Part shown: positions 6,980 through 13,222 of the stretch, in pieces
How the letters are laid out: each line of letters starts with the position of its first letter
Position numbering within the stretch: position 1 is the stretch's first letter
DNA from: Candidatus Kapaibacterium sp.
GTDB lineage: Bacteria; Bacteroidota; Ignavibacteria; Kapaibacteriales; HRBIN21
Length of the DNA stretch: 13,222 bases
Direction: 5' to 3'
Assembly: GCA_025055465.1 (NCBI GenBank)
Contig: JANWXA010000030.1
Span: forward strand, 1-13,222
Position numbers and translations under genes: made by a program
Notes under the pieces: generated by a model
Told to the model about the DNA's origin: nothing
Databases searched by the model: none
What the model saw: the letters and a program-made list of their open reading frames with translations, nothing else

Positions 6980-9475
6980 CTACCCTTCCTTCCCATCCCC
7001 ATCCTGCTGACCCCCACCGCTTGGAGGTAGGGTATCACCCACCTCATGTGGGACAACAGTAATATCAGCAATAGTGTCATCGAGCCCCAAGCGAATAAGG
7101 CGAACACCCTGTGCATTGCGCCTCAAAACAGAAATACCCCGAACCGGCTGCCGGATAATGATACCGCGAGAAGTCATCACAACAACATCGTCCTCATCGT
7201 GAACACTATGGACTGCCACAACCCTGCCGGTCCTGGAGGTCACGTTCATACAAATCACACCCTTAGCTCCGCGACGAGTAAGTCGGAAGTCGCTTACAGG
7301 GGTCCGCTTACCATAGCCGCGTTCGCTAACGATAAGCAGGTGCTGGTCTGGGGTTGCCACAACAGCAGCCCCAACGACGCGGTCGTCTGCCTCTACGGTA
7401 ATGCCCCGGACTCCCGCCGCAGCGCGTCCCATTGGGCGCACTTCATCTTCCCGGAACCGACACGCCACACCATTCGCCGTTGTGATGACGACTTCGTATC
7501 CACCGTCGGTCAAATGAGCGGACACAAGCTGGTCCTCGGGTTGTAGAGACAGAGCCACGATGCCGGACGAGCGCACATGACGGAACTCCTCGATAGCAGC
7601 CCGTTTAACAACTCCTTGACTGGTGACCATGAAGATGTAACCCGCGGCATCCCATCGGCGGACAACAACGTAGGCTGTAACCTTTTCTTCTGCACTTTTC
7701 GCAATTAGGTTCGCCAACGAGCGCCCACGTGCTGTCCGCCCGCCTTCAGGAAGGTCGTAAACCTTGACCCGGTAGCAGCGCCCACGGTCAGTGAAAAAGA
7801 GTACGTCGGCGTGCGCCGTTGCATAGAGGACATGTTCCACGAAATCATCCTCCTGCGGGGCAGCACCGCTAAGCCCCCGTCCACCTTTCGCCTGGCGGCG
7901 ATAGGCATCGGCAGGGGTGCGCTTGATAAAGCCCTGATGGGTAATAGTAACAATGACCTCTTCATCAGGAATAATGTCCTCGGCAGTAAATTCCCGTGCC
8001 TCGTGCACGATACGCGTACGCCGCTCATCACCGTAGCGGCGTGCCAGTTCACGCAGCTCTTCCGCGATAACCTGCCGTTGCAACTCCTCGCTAGCAAGAA
8101 TGGAGCGCAGCCGCTCAATCGTTTGTAGGAGCTCCCGGTATTCCTCGTGCAACGCTGACCGCTCCAATCCTGTGAGGCGTTGTAGGCGCATGTCCAGGAT
8201 GGCACGTGCTTGCTCGGGGGTCAGCTCGAAACGCTCCTGTAGGCGCTGCGAAGCCGTTGGTGGGTCAGGCGAAGAACGAATCGTCTCAATGACGGCATCC
8301 AGGTGGTCCAGCGCTATCAGAAGCCCTTCCACGATGTGCGCACGGCGTTCTGCCCCCTCCAGTTCATAGCGGCTACGACGCTGAATGACCTCGTAGCGGT
8401 GGAGTAAGAACTGCTGGAGCATCTCCCGCAGCGTCAATACACGGGGGCGCCCCCCTACGAGCGCCAGCATAATGATAGAGAAGGTGCTCTGCAGCGGCGT
8501 GTGCTTGTATAAGTTGTTGAGCACCACTATCGGAACAGCCTCTCGGCGAAGCTCAATAACGACGCGCATCCCCTCCCGATCGGACTCGTCCCGAATGTCG
8601 GCAATGCCATCAACGACCTTCGTACGCACCAGGTGGGCAATGCGTTCCAGCAGAGCTGCCTTCGCTACTTGGAAGGGCAGCTCTGTAATAATGATGGCTT
8701 CACGTCCGCTTCGCAGTGTCTCGATGAGCGCACGCCCACGGACAGTGATCCTTCCCCTACCGGTCCGATATGCCTCCCGAACGCCTTCGTAGCCGTAGAT
8801 GATGCCGCCTGTAGGGAAATCCGGGGCTTTGACGTGCTGCATAAGCTCCTCATCGCTCAGCCCAGGGTTTTCGAGCAAAGCCAGTAGTGCTGCAACAATT
8901 TCACTAAGATTGTGCGGCGGGATACTCGTGGCCATGCCCACAGCAATGCCGCTGGCGCCATTGAGAAGCAGCAGGGGTGCCACTGTCGGCAGGACGACGG
9001 GCTCCTGCAGCGTTTCGTCAAAATTCGGGCGGAAGTCCACAGTATTCTCCTCAATGTCCCGCAGCGCTTCCAGTGCCAGCGGGGCAAGCCGGGCCTCCGT
9101 GTAGCGCATCGCAGCGGGGCTATCCCCGTCAATAGAGCCAAAGTTACCCTGCCCGTCTACCAGAGGATAACGCATGCTCCACTCCTGCGCCATCCTCACC
9201 ATGGCGTCGTACACCGGCGCATCTCCGTGGGGATGGTATTTCCCGAGCACTTCGCCGACAATCCGTGCCGACTTCTTATAGGGTCGGTTCGGTAGCAGTC
9301 CCAGCTCATTCATTGCGTAGAGGATTCGGCGTTGCACGGGCTTCAGCCCATCACGCACATCGGGTAGGGCACGGGCAACGATAACGGACATCGCATAGTC
9401 CAGATACGCATCCCGCACCTCGTCCTCTACCAGCACGGGAACAATACGCTCACGCTCTGGCGTAGCCATCGCCAT
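6980..9475 (-). CDS. gyrA: DNA gyrase subunit A
   Basis: The type II topoisomerase subunit that cuts and rejoins DNA, forming an A2B2 complex with GyrB. The open frame runs to a GTG at 9502 (840 residues); I prefer the ATG at 9475 (831 residues) because family similarity begins just after it. Another ATG lies at 9469. Neither has a strong ribosome site. In 840-residue numbering, the winged-helix region holds GKYHPHGD and VYD..VRMAQ (87-106), and the catalytic tyrosine is Y134 in AMRYTEAR. The C-terminal beta-pinwheel starts near 510 with repeated blades (VTI..QGFIKR, FFTDRGRCYR, VVMTSRGIIIR). The GyrA box is at 537-543 as QAKGGRG, a variant of QRRGG[KR]G; its presence favours GyrA over ParC. 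The residue equivalent to E. coli Ser83 is Ala95; Asp87 is kept (D99). The C-tail is short and G/Q/D-rich. The gene lies directly downstream of a GT9 gene. Confidence 0.95.
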   Translation of the reverse strand: MAMATPERERIVPVLVEDEVRDAYLDYAMSVIVARALPDVRDGLKPVQRRILYAMNELGLLPNRPYKKSARIVGEVLGKYHPHGDAPVYDAMVRMAQEWSMRYPLVDGQGNFGSIDGDSPAAMRYTEARLAPLALEALRDIEENTVDFRPNFDETLQEPVVLPTVAPLLLLNGASGIAVGMATSIPPHNLSEIVAALLALLENPGLSDEELMQHVKAPDFPTGGIIYGYEGVREAYRTGRGRITVRGRALIETLRSGREAIIITELPFQVAKAALLERIAHLVRTKVVDGIADIRDESDREGMRVVIELRREAVPIVVLNNLYKHTPLQSTFSIIMLALVGGRPRVLTLREMLQQFLLHRYEVIQRRSRYELEGAERRAHIVEGLLIALDHLDAVIETIRSSPDPPTASQRLQERFELTPEQARAILDMRLQRLTGLERSALHEEYRELLQTIERLRSILASEELQRQVIAEELRELARRYGDERRTRIVHEAREFTAEDIIPDEEVIVTITHQGFIKRTPADAYRRQAKGGRGLSGAAPQEDDFVEHVLYATAHADVLFFTDRGRCYRVKVYDLPEGGRTARGRSLANLIAKSAEEKVTAYVVVRRWDAAGYIFMVTSQGVVKRAAIEEFRHVRSSGIVALSLQPEDQLVSAHLTDGGYEVVITTANGVACRFREDEVRPMGRAAAGVRGITVEADDRVVGAAVVATPDQHLLIVSERGYGKRTPVSDFRLTRRGAKGVICMNVTSRTGRVVAVHSVHDEDDVVVMTSRGIIIRQPVRGISVLRRNAQGVRLIRLGLDDTIADITVVPHEVGDTLPPSGGGQQDGDGKEG

Positions 9476-9508
9476 GGATTGCTTGGCCGATCCGTACAAC
9501 ACACAAAA

Positions 9509-10639
9509 TTACACCAGTCCCTCCGGGGAACCTCTATGCGTCCCCTCTACACTATTGCGGAGTGCCTCCACACTTTCTCGAAGTCGGCAGCACGCTGACC
9601 AGACTTCCTCCACAGTGATTTCCCGAATGCACTTGAAGGCCTCCTCTCCCCGCCAACGGCACTGCGCCGGACGCGGCGAATAGTAGAAGCAGGGACTGCA
9701 AGGCAAATCGCGGCGCACGAGCACATGTTCCGTCCTCCAGGGGCGAACATAGGCGGGATTGGTGTAAGCAAAGATGGCAACCGTTGGGAGCCGTAGCGCC
9801 GCAGCAACGTGCATGAGCGCTGAATCGTTGCTGACGAACAACTGACACCGCCGCATGAGAGCAGCCGAAACCATCAGCGAAGGAGAGCGCACTACCCGAC
9901 ACCGTTCGGACACCTCAACCTGAGCCCGAATACGCTCGTTGAGCTGTAGCTCGTCGCCCGCACCGAACAGCAGTACCCAGGCATCCCACTGCCGAATCAG
10001 CCGCGTCGCCAGCGCCGCAAAACGCTCTGGCGCCCACCGACGCCGAACGTGGTTCTTGAACACCGCTGACCCCGCATGGAAGCCAACGCAGTAAGCCGTC
10101 TGCGGAATCCTCTCCTGCTGCAGCCACTGCTCGGCTGCCTGAAGGTCACGTTCCCAGAAAAATAGTTGCAATGGGGGTAGTTCTGGCGGGACTGGGACCC
10201 CAAGGAGCTGCACCAGGCGGACATTTTCCTCAACGTTGTGCAAGCGGTCGTCCTCGTGAACCGTGCGGTTCTTTAGGCAGTTGAGCTGGCGAACGTTCTG
10301 GTGGTTGTACGTATGTCCGACTCGCAATGGCGTTCCTGTAAACCACGGTAGCAAGTTATACTCCCAGCGGTTAGAGGGGTAAACGGAGAGAGCAATATCG
10401 TAGCGTTGGCGTCGCAAACGCCATAGAAAGCTCAACGACCGCCACGGCGACTCCCGGAGAAAGTCCCAAAAGTAGACCCGCCGGACATAGGGATTACGTT
10501 CATAGATCTCCCGCACGCCGGCAAACATTGCTACGACATCCACTGCCGCTTCGTAAAAGTGCTGCCGCAGCAACGCCAGCGCCGGGGTGAACAGAAGCGC
10601 ATCGCCAATGCCAGAAAGAGCAAACACGAGAACACGCAT
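9509..10639 (-). CDS. Glycosyltransferase family 9 (heptosyltransferase-like) with C-terminal Cys cluster
   Basis: A 376-residue GT9 enzyme, probably acting in LPS or other surface-glycan assembly. Visible marks are MRVLVFALSGIGDALLFTPA at the N-terminus, GFHAGSA (186-192) opening the second Rossmann domain, and SNDSALMHVAAALRLPTVAIF (270-290) at the donor site. Four cysteines follow as C-x2-C-x9-C-x9-C (C314, C317, C327, C337), a segment seen in a subset of GT9 proteins and possibly metal-binding. The start is supported by AAAGGA at 10654-10649, nine bases before the ATG. The TAA ends 6 bases before the GTG and 33 bases before the ATG considered for gyrA, so the two are probably cotranscribed. 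It is only distantly similar to the GT9 at 546-1604, so they look like separate family members rather than a recent duplication. The sugar and acceptor cannot be told from sequence. Confidence 0.9.
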   Translation of the reverse strand: MRVLVFALSGIGDALLFTPALALLRQHFYEAAVDVVAMFAGVREIYERNPYVRRVYFWDFLRESPWRSLSFLWRLRRQRYDIALSVYPSNRWEYNLLPWFTGTPLRVGHTYNHQNVRQLNCLKNRTVHEDDRLHNVEENVRLVQLLGVPVPPELPPLQLFFWERDLQAAEQWLQQERIPQTAYCVGFHAGSAVFKNHVRRRWAPERFAALATRLIRQWDAWVLLFGAGDELQLNERIRAQVEVSERCRVVRSPSLMVSAALMRRCQLFVSNDSALMHVAAALRLPTVAIFAYTNPAYVRPWRTEHVLVRRDLPCSPCFYYSPRPAQCRWRGEEAFKCIREITVEEVWSACCRLRESVEALRNSVEGTHRGSPEGLV

Positions 10640-10667
10640 CGTCGTGCGTCCTTTACGTCAGGGCAGG

Positions 10668-10681
10668 TGTACAGACGTACA
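10668..10681. promoter_or_regulatory. Inverted repeat TGTAC-N4-GTACA in a divergent intergenic region
   Basis: TGTAC (10668-10672) and GTACA (10677-10681) are perfect inverted arms with a 4-base spacer. They lie in the 60-base gap between the divergent GT9 and HDAC-family genes, 19 bases before the HDAC start. The position suits an operator acting on either gene, but the arms are only 5 bp. I see no convincing -10/-35 pair for either direction. Confidence 0.2.
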
Positions 10682-10699
10682 ACAACTCTGCGTGCTTCC

Positions 10700-11641
10700 A
10701 TGACGGGCTTTGTGACGGACGAGCGCTACTTAGCACACGACACCGGGACCGGGCATCCGGAGCGACCAGAACGCCTTCAGGCAATCTGGCAGGAACTCCA
10801 GCAACGCTCCCTCTGGTCCCGCCTGTACCATATACGGCCACGGATAGCAACCACCGAGGAGCTGGGCCTCATCCATCCACCGGAGTACATTAGATTCGTG
10901 CAGCGAAGCGTGCCGCGTCAGGGAATCGTGTGGCTAGACCCTGACACGGCTCTTTCCCCACATTCATACGAGGCTGCCTGCCTTGCCGTCGGCGGGGTCC
11001 TGGAGGCCGTTGACGCGGTCCTTTCAGAACGCTGCCACAACGCCTTCTGTGCCATCCGTCCCCCGGGACACCACGCCGAGCGGAATCTGGCAATGGGCTT
11101 TTGCATCTTCAACAATGTTGCCATCGCCGCCCGATATGCGCAATCCCGCCATGATATCAACCGAGTGCTCATCTTAGACTGGGACGTCCACCACGGCAAC
11201 GGGACGCAGCACATCTTTGAGGAAGATCCAACGGTATACTATATTAGCCTCCACCAGTATCCACTCTATCCCGGCACAGGACGAGCTGAAGAGCGCGGAC
11301 GCGGAGCCGGTGAGGGCTTCACCCTCAACGTTCCCCTACCGCCCGGCAGCGGCGATGAAGAATACTGCCACGCTTTCCAGACCCAAGTTGCTCCGGCCGT
11401 CGCCCGGTTTCAGCCCAAGCTCTTCCTCATCTCCGCTGGCTTTGACGCACATCGGGACGACCCGCTGGCATCGCAGCGCCTTACTGAAGAGACCTTTCGA
11501 TGGATGTGCCAGCAAACCCTGCAGTGGGCACACCAGTATGCCCACGGACGCTGTATTGCTGTCTTGGAGGGCGGCTATGCTTTGGCGGCTCTGGCTCATA
11601 GCGTCGCCGCCTGCCTTGAAGAGTTACTGAGCGCCCCGTAA
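10700..11641 (+). CDS. Histone deacetylase family (AcuC/HDAC-like) zinc amidohydrolase
   Basis: A 313-residue enzyme of the arginase/deacetylase fold, which removes acetyl groups from lysine or acetylated polyamines using one zinc ion in the cytoplasm. All expected marks are present. HPERPERL (19-26) is followed by RPPGHHAE (120-127) with the catalytic His pair H124/H125. DWDVHHGNGTQ (160-170) supplies zinc ligands D162 and H164, and SAGFDAH (245-251) supplies the third ligand D249. LEGGYAL (289-295) has the transition-state tyrosine Y293. It should therefore be active. The open frame extends 47 codons upstream to 10559, but that overlaps the divergent GT9 gene antisense and lacks family similarity, so I start at ATG 10700, which has no clear Shine-Dalgarno sequence. 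The natural substrate (acetyl-CoA synthetase, polyamine or other) cannot be told, and the neighbours give no clue. It converges on the M16 gene with an 11-base gap. Confidence 0.93.
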   Translation: MTGFVTDERYLAHDTGTGHPERPERLQAIWQELQQRSLWSRLYHIRPRIATTEELGLIHPPEYIRFVQRSVPRQGIVWLDPDTALSPHSYEAACLAVGGVLEAVDAVLSERCHNAFCAIRPPGHHAERNLAMGFCIFNNVAIAARYAQSRHDINRVLILDWDVHHGNGTQHIFEEDPTVYYISLHQYPLYPGTGRAEERGRGAGEGFTLNVPLPPGSGDEEYCHAFQTQVAPAVARFQPKLFLISAGFDAHRDDPLASQRLTEETFRWMCQQTLQWAHQYAHGRCIAVLEGGYALAALAHSVAACLEELLSAP

Positions 11642-11652
11642 TCCCCGCTTCT

Positions 11653-12999
11653 CTATCCATCGCAGGCAGATGGAATGTGATAAAGCTTACCAAAGCTGGC
11701 AAGTTGTGAGGATAGCTGTTCCGTCTCACCCGATACGGCTATAATGGCTCTGTCAGGAGCAAAGTAGTGCCGTTGTACAGCGAGCAGCTCTTCAGGCTGC
11801 AGATGGCGGAGTCGCTCCAGAAAATGTTGCAGGAAGTCTGACGGTAAACCGTGGATAAGGAGCGTCGCGTATAGCCCCAGAGCTCCCTGAACCGTGACGA
11901 GCCCCCGAAGGAACGAACCGTAGATAACGCGCACAACTCGTTGCAACTCATCTACTGGTATACATGAGTCCCGCAACTGCTCCAGTTCCTCCAGAATGGA
12001 GGCACAGACCTCGCCAGCCCGATCCAGTGCAAAGGATCCCTCGACAAGCACCAAACCGCCCGTTCGGAAAGCCCGTGTCAATGCCGAAACCCCGTACGTC
12101 AGCCCCTCCTGCTCACGCAGCCGGCGGTTGAGCCTCGACAGGAAATGCCCACCCAAGTACGCTGCTGTTGTATAGGCCGCCGCATATGCTTCCTCCGCTG
12201 GCGTTGGAGCCGGGAGGCCAAGTGCAAGAGCACTTTGGACAGCAGACTCCTTGGCAATCACGGCAACTCTGCGGCCCTCCCACTGCGGCAGCGGAGGAAA
12301 GCTTGGGGTAAAACCACCACCGGCAAAAACGCCGCCCAATTGTTCTACCCACCGGCGAACCTCGTCCTCAGTTACCATCCCACCCATCAGGAGAAATCGC
12401 GGAACCGCTTGCCGGAAGGTAGATTCAAACCACCGGTGGCATTCCTCTGCCGTAAGCTCCAAGAGCGCAGGTAGTGATCCCAGCACAGGTATGCTGTATG
12501 GATGTCCCGGTGCCCAGAGCTGGAACAGAGCATATCGTGCCAGCGATTCTGGTTCCTGACACCATTCCAGGAGCGCTGCCACCTGGCGCTGCCGCTCGCG
12601 CAGTACTTCCTCCGGGCTCAGCGCAGGCTCTGCCAAAAGCTCTTGGATAAGCCGCGACACCTCGCCCCAGACTGAATGAAGACACACACAACTGACACTG
12701 CTCCACTCCCGCCCAACACTAATCTGCAGCGTTGCCCCATATGCTTCCAGTCGCGTGTGGAACTCCTCAGCGCGAAGGCGCCGAGTACCGCGTAACAGGC
12801 TTCGCAGAGTCAGACGCGCCAATCCAGGTTGTTCCGCATGAATGCTACCAACGGGAAACAGGAGTTGGCAGACTACGAGAGTAGTACTGGTGTCCTCCAA
12901 CAGATAGCATCGCCATCCAGCGGGCGCCGGGAGCTCACGCAGGAATGGGAACGAGAGCGTCGGAAGCTCTTTCCGAAGCGGGGCCCTATGCAATTCCAT
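11653..12999 (-). CDS. M16-family peptidase homologue lacking the zinc motif (probable non-catalytic subunit)
   Basis: A 448-residue protein with the two-lobe layout of the M16 (pitrilysin/mitochondrial processing peptidase) family. The N-terminal lobe contains GSIHAEQPGLARLTLRSLL then RGT (51-72), which aligns position for position with the family's G.....GLAHFLEHMLFKGT. The HxxEH zinc motif is replaced by R62-L-T-L-R66, so hydrolysis is not expected. The C-terminal lobe keeps the substrate-binding Arg/Tyr pair in LREQEGLTYGVSA (R295, Y302) and a YLGGHFLSRL segment. This combination matches the non-catalytic partner of two-subunit M16B peptidases, which helps bind peptide for an HxxEH-containing partner. 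No partner gene is visible on either side, and no signal peptide or membrane helix is obvious. The ATG at 12999 is the first sensible start; I see no Shine-Dalgarno sequence. Divergent from the dehydrogenase, 49 bases away. Confidence 0.85.
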   Translation of the reverse strand: MELHRAPLRKELPTLSFPFLRELPAPAGWRCYLLEDTSTTLVVCQLLFPVGSIHAEQPGLARLTLRSLLRGTRRLRAEEFHTRLEAYGATLQISVGREWSSVSCVCLHSVWGEVSRLIQELLAEPALSPEEVLRERQRQVAALLEWCQEPESLARYALFQLWAPGHPYSIPVLGSLPALLELTAEECHRWFESTFRQAVPRFLLMGGMVTEDEVRRWVEQLGGVFAGGGFTPSFPPLPQWEGRRVAVIAKESAVQSALALGLPAPTPAEEAYAAAYTTAAYLGGHFLSRLNRRLREQEGLTYGVSALTRAFRTGGLVLVEGSFALDRAGEVCASILEELEQLRDSCIPVDELQRVVRVIYGSFLRGLVTVQGALGLYATLLIHGLPSDFLQHFLERLRHLQPEELLAVQRHYFAPDRAIIAVSGETEQLSSQLASFGKLYHIPSACDG

Positions 13000-13048
13000 C
13001 GGGAATGTTCGTCCCGTTACGGGGCAAGTTCAATATAGTTTATAGACG
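13000..13048. promoter_or_regulatory. Divergent promoter region with an 11-bp palindrome
   Basis: This 49-base gap separates the divergent M16 and dehydrogenase genes and must hold the dehydrogenase promoter and probably the M16 one. CCCGT-T-ACGGG (13013-13023) is a perfect inverted repeat. AT-rich TATAGTTTATAG (13034-13045) could supply -10-like elements in both directions. A shared operator is plausible but unproven. I cannot identify a specific regulator family. Confidence 0.35.
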
Positions 13049-13222
13049 ATGCTGTACGGCAAGACGGTGCTCATTACAGGTGCCTCCAGCGGCATAGGTG
13101 CTGCATGTGCAGAGAAATTTGCCGAAGCAGGTGCCCGTCTTCTCTTGCTGGCCCGCCGCCGCAGACGGCTGGAAACCCTCGCAGAGATCCTCCGGGGGCG
13201 CTTCGGCAGCGACATACGGATC
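13049..13222 (+). CDS. Short-chain dehydrogenase/reductase, NADP-type (3' truncated by window end)
   Basis: Only the first 58 codons are visible, with no stop before the window ends. They hold the Rossmann beta1-alphaA unit: KTVLITGASSGIGAA (5-19) with the TGxxxGIG cofactor motif, helix A (CAEKFAEAGA), and beta2 as RLLLLARRRRRLE. Basic residues at the end of beta2 usually indicate NADP rather than NAD. The start of the protein resembles the YdfG-like 3-hydroxy acid dehydrogenase branch of classical SDRs, but the catalytic Ser-Tyr-Lys region lies outside the window, so the substrate stays open. The ATG at 13049 is chosen because the motif begins at its usual distance from it; no Shine-Dalgarno sequence is visible. 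Confidence 0.85.
   Translation, partial: MLYGKTVLITGASSGIGAACAEKFAEAGARLLLLARRRRRLETLAEILRGRFGSDIRI

Noticed and set aside
546..10639. The two GT9 genes as a recent duplication or as flanks of a mobile segment.
   Set aside because: They share only family motifs, differ in length and in the Cys cluster, and no inverted repeats, target duplications or transposase are seen.
10559..10699. N-terminal extension of the HDAC-family gene by 47 codons.
   Set aside because: The extension is antisense to the start of the GT9 gene, low in complexity and outside the family's conserved region; the ATG at 10700 gives the usual length.
11642..11652. Bidirectional terminator between the convergent HDAC and M16 genes.
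   Set aside because: The 11-base gap and flanking bases show no stem-loop with a T-run in either direction.
11653..12999. M16 gene as a pseudogene because the active-site motif is missing.
   Set aside because: The frame is intact over 448 codons and the second-lobe Arg/Tyr motif is kept, which fits a maintained non-catalytic subunit.

Overview
The window comes from a GC-rich bacterium that probably belongs to the Bacteroidota/Chlorobiota/Kapabacteria side of the FCB group. The main evidence is a 1,712-residue secreted protein ending in what reads as a type IX secretion (T9SS) type A sorting domain, a system essentially restricted to that group. Weak or absent Shine-Dalgarno sequences at most starts fit the same picture. 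The exact lineage is inference.

Layout, left to right. Positions 1-528 (+) hold the 3' part of a DUF494/Smg-like gene. It converges on a block of four minus-strand genes, read in transcription order as: a GT9 glycosyltransferase (10639-9509), gyrA (about 9475-6980), the giant T9SS cargo protein (6829-1691) and a second GT9 glycosyltransferase (1604-546). The first two are nearly abutting. A hairpin sits between gyrA and the cargo gene, and a good intrinsic terminator lies between the cargo gene and the last GT9. Positions 10700-11641 (+) hold a histone-deacetylase-family amidohydrolase, divergent from the first GT9. It converges on an M16-family peptidase homologue (12999-11653, -) that has lost the zinc-binding motif. 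Positions 13049-13222 (+) are the 5' end of a short-chain dehydrogenase, divergent from the M16 gene.

Functionally this is mostly a housekeeping and cell-envelope neighbourhood: DNA topology (GyrA), two GT9 enzymes that could build LPS or another surface glycan, and one large exported surface protein. In known T9SS species type A cargo is anchored to LPS, so nearby GT9 genes are suggestive, but the sequence does not prove a link.

The most striking signal is inside the giant gene. From its 3' end to about position 4600 the coding strand is extremely G-rich and C-poor, while the 5' 2.2 kb has ordinary composition. The boundary is sharp and falls in the middle of a beta-helix domain. The skewed half encodes about 870 residues without a single cysteine. 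I see no tRNA, rRNA, CRISPR array, transposase or phage gene. No gene-free stretch reaches 300 bases; the longest, 6830-6979, holds a small hairpin and a weak promoter candidate.
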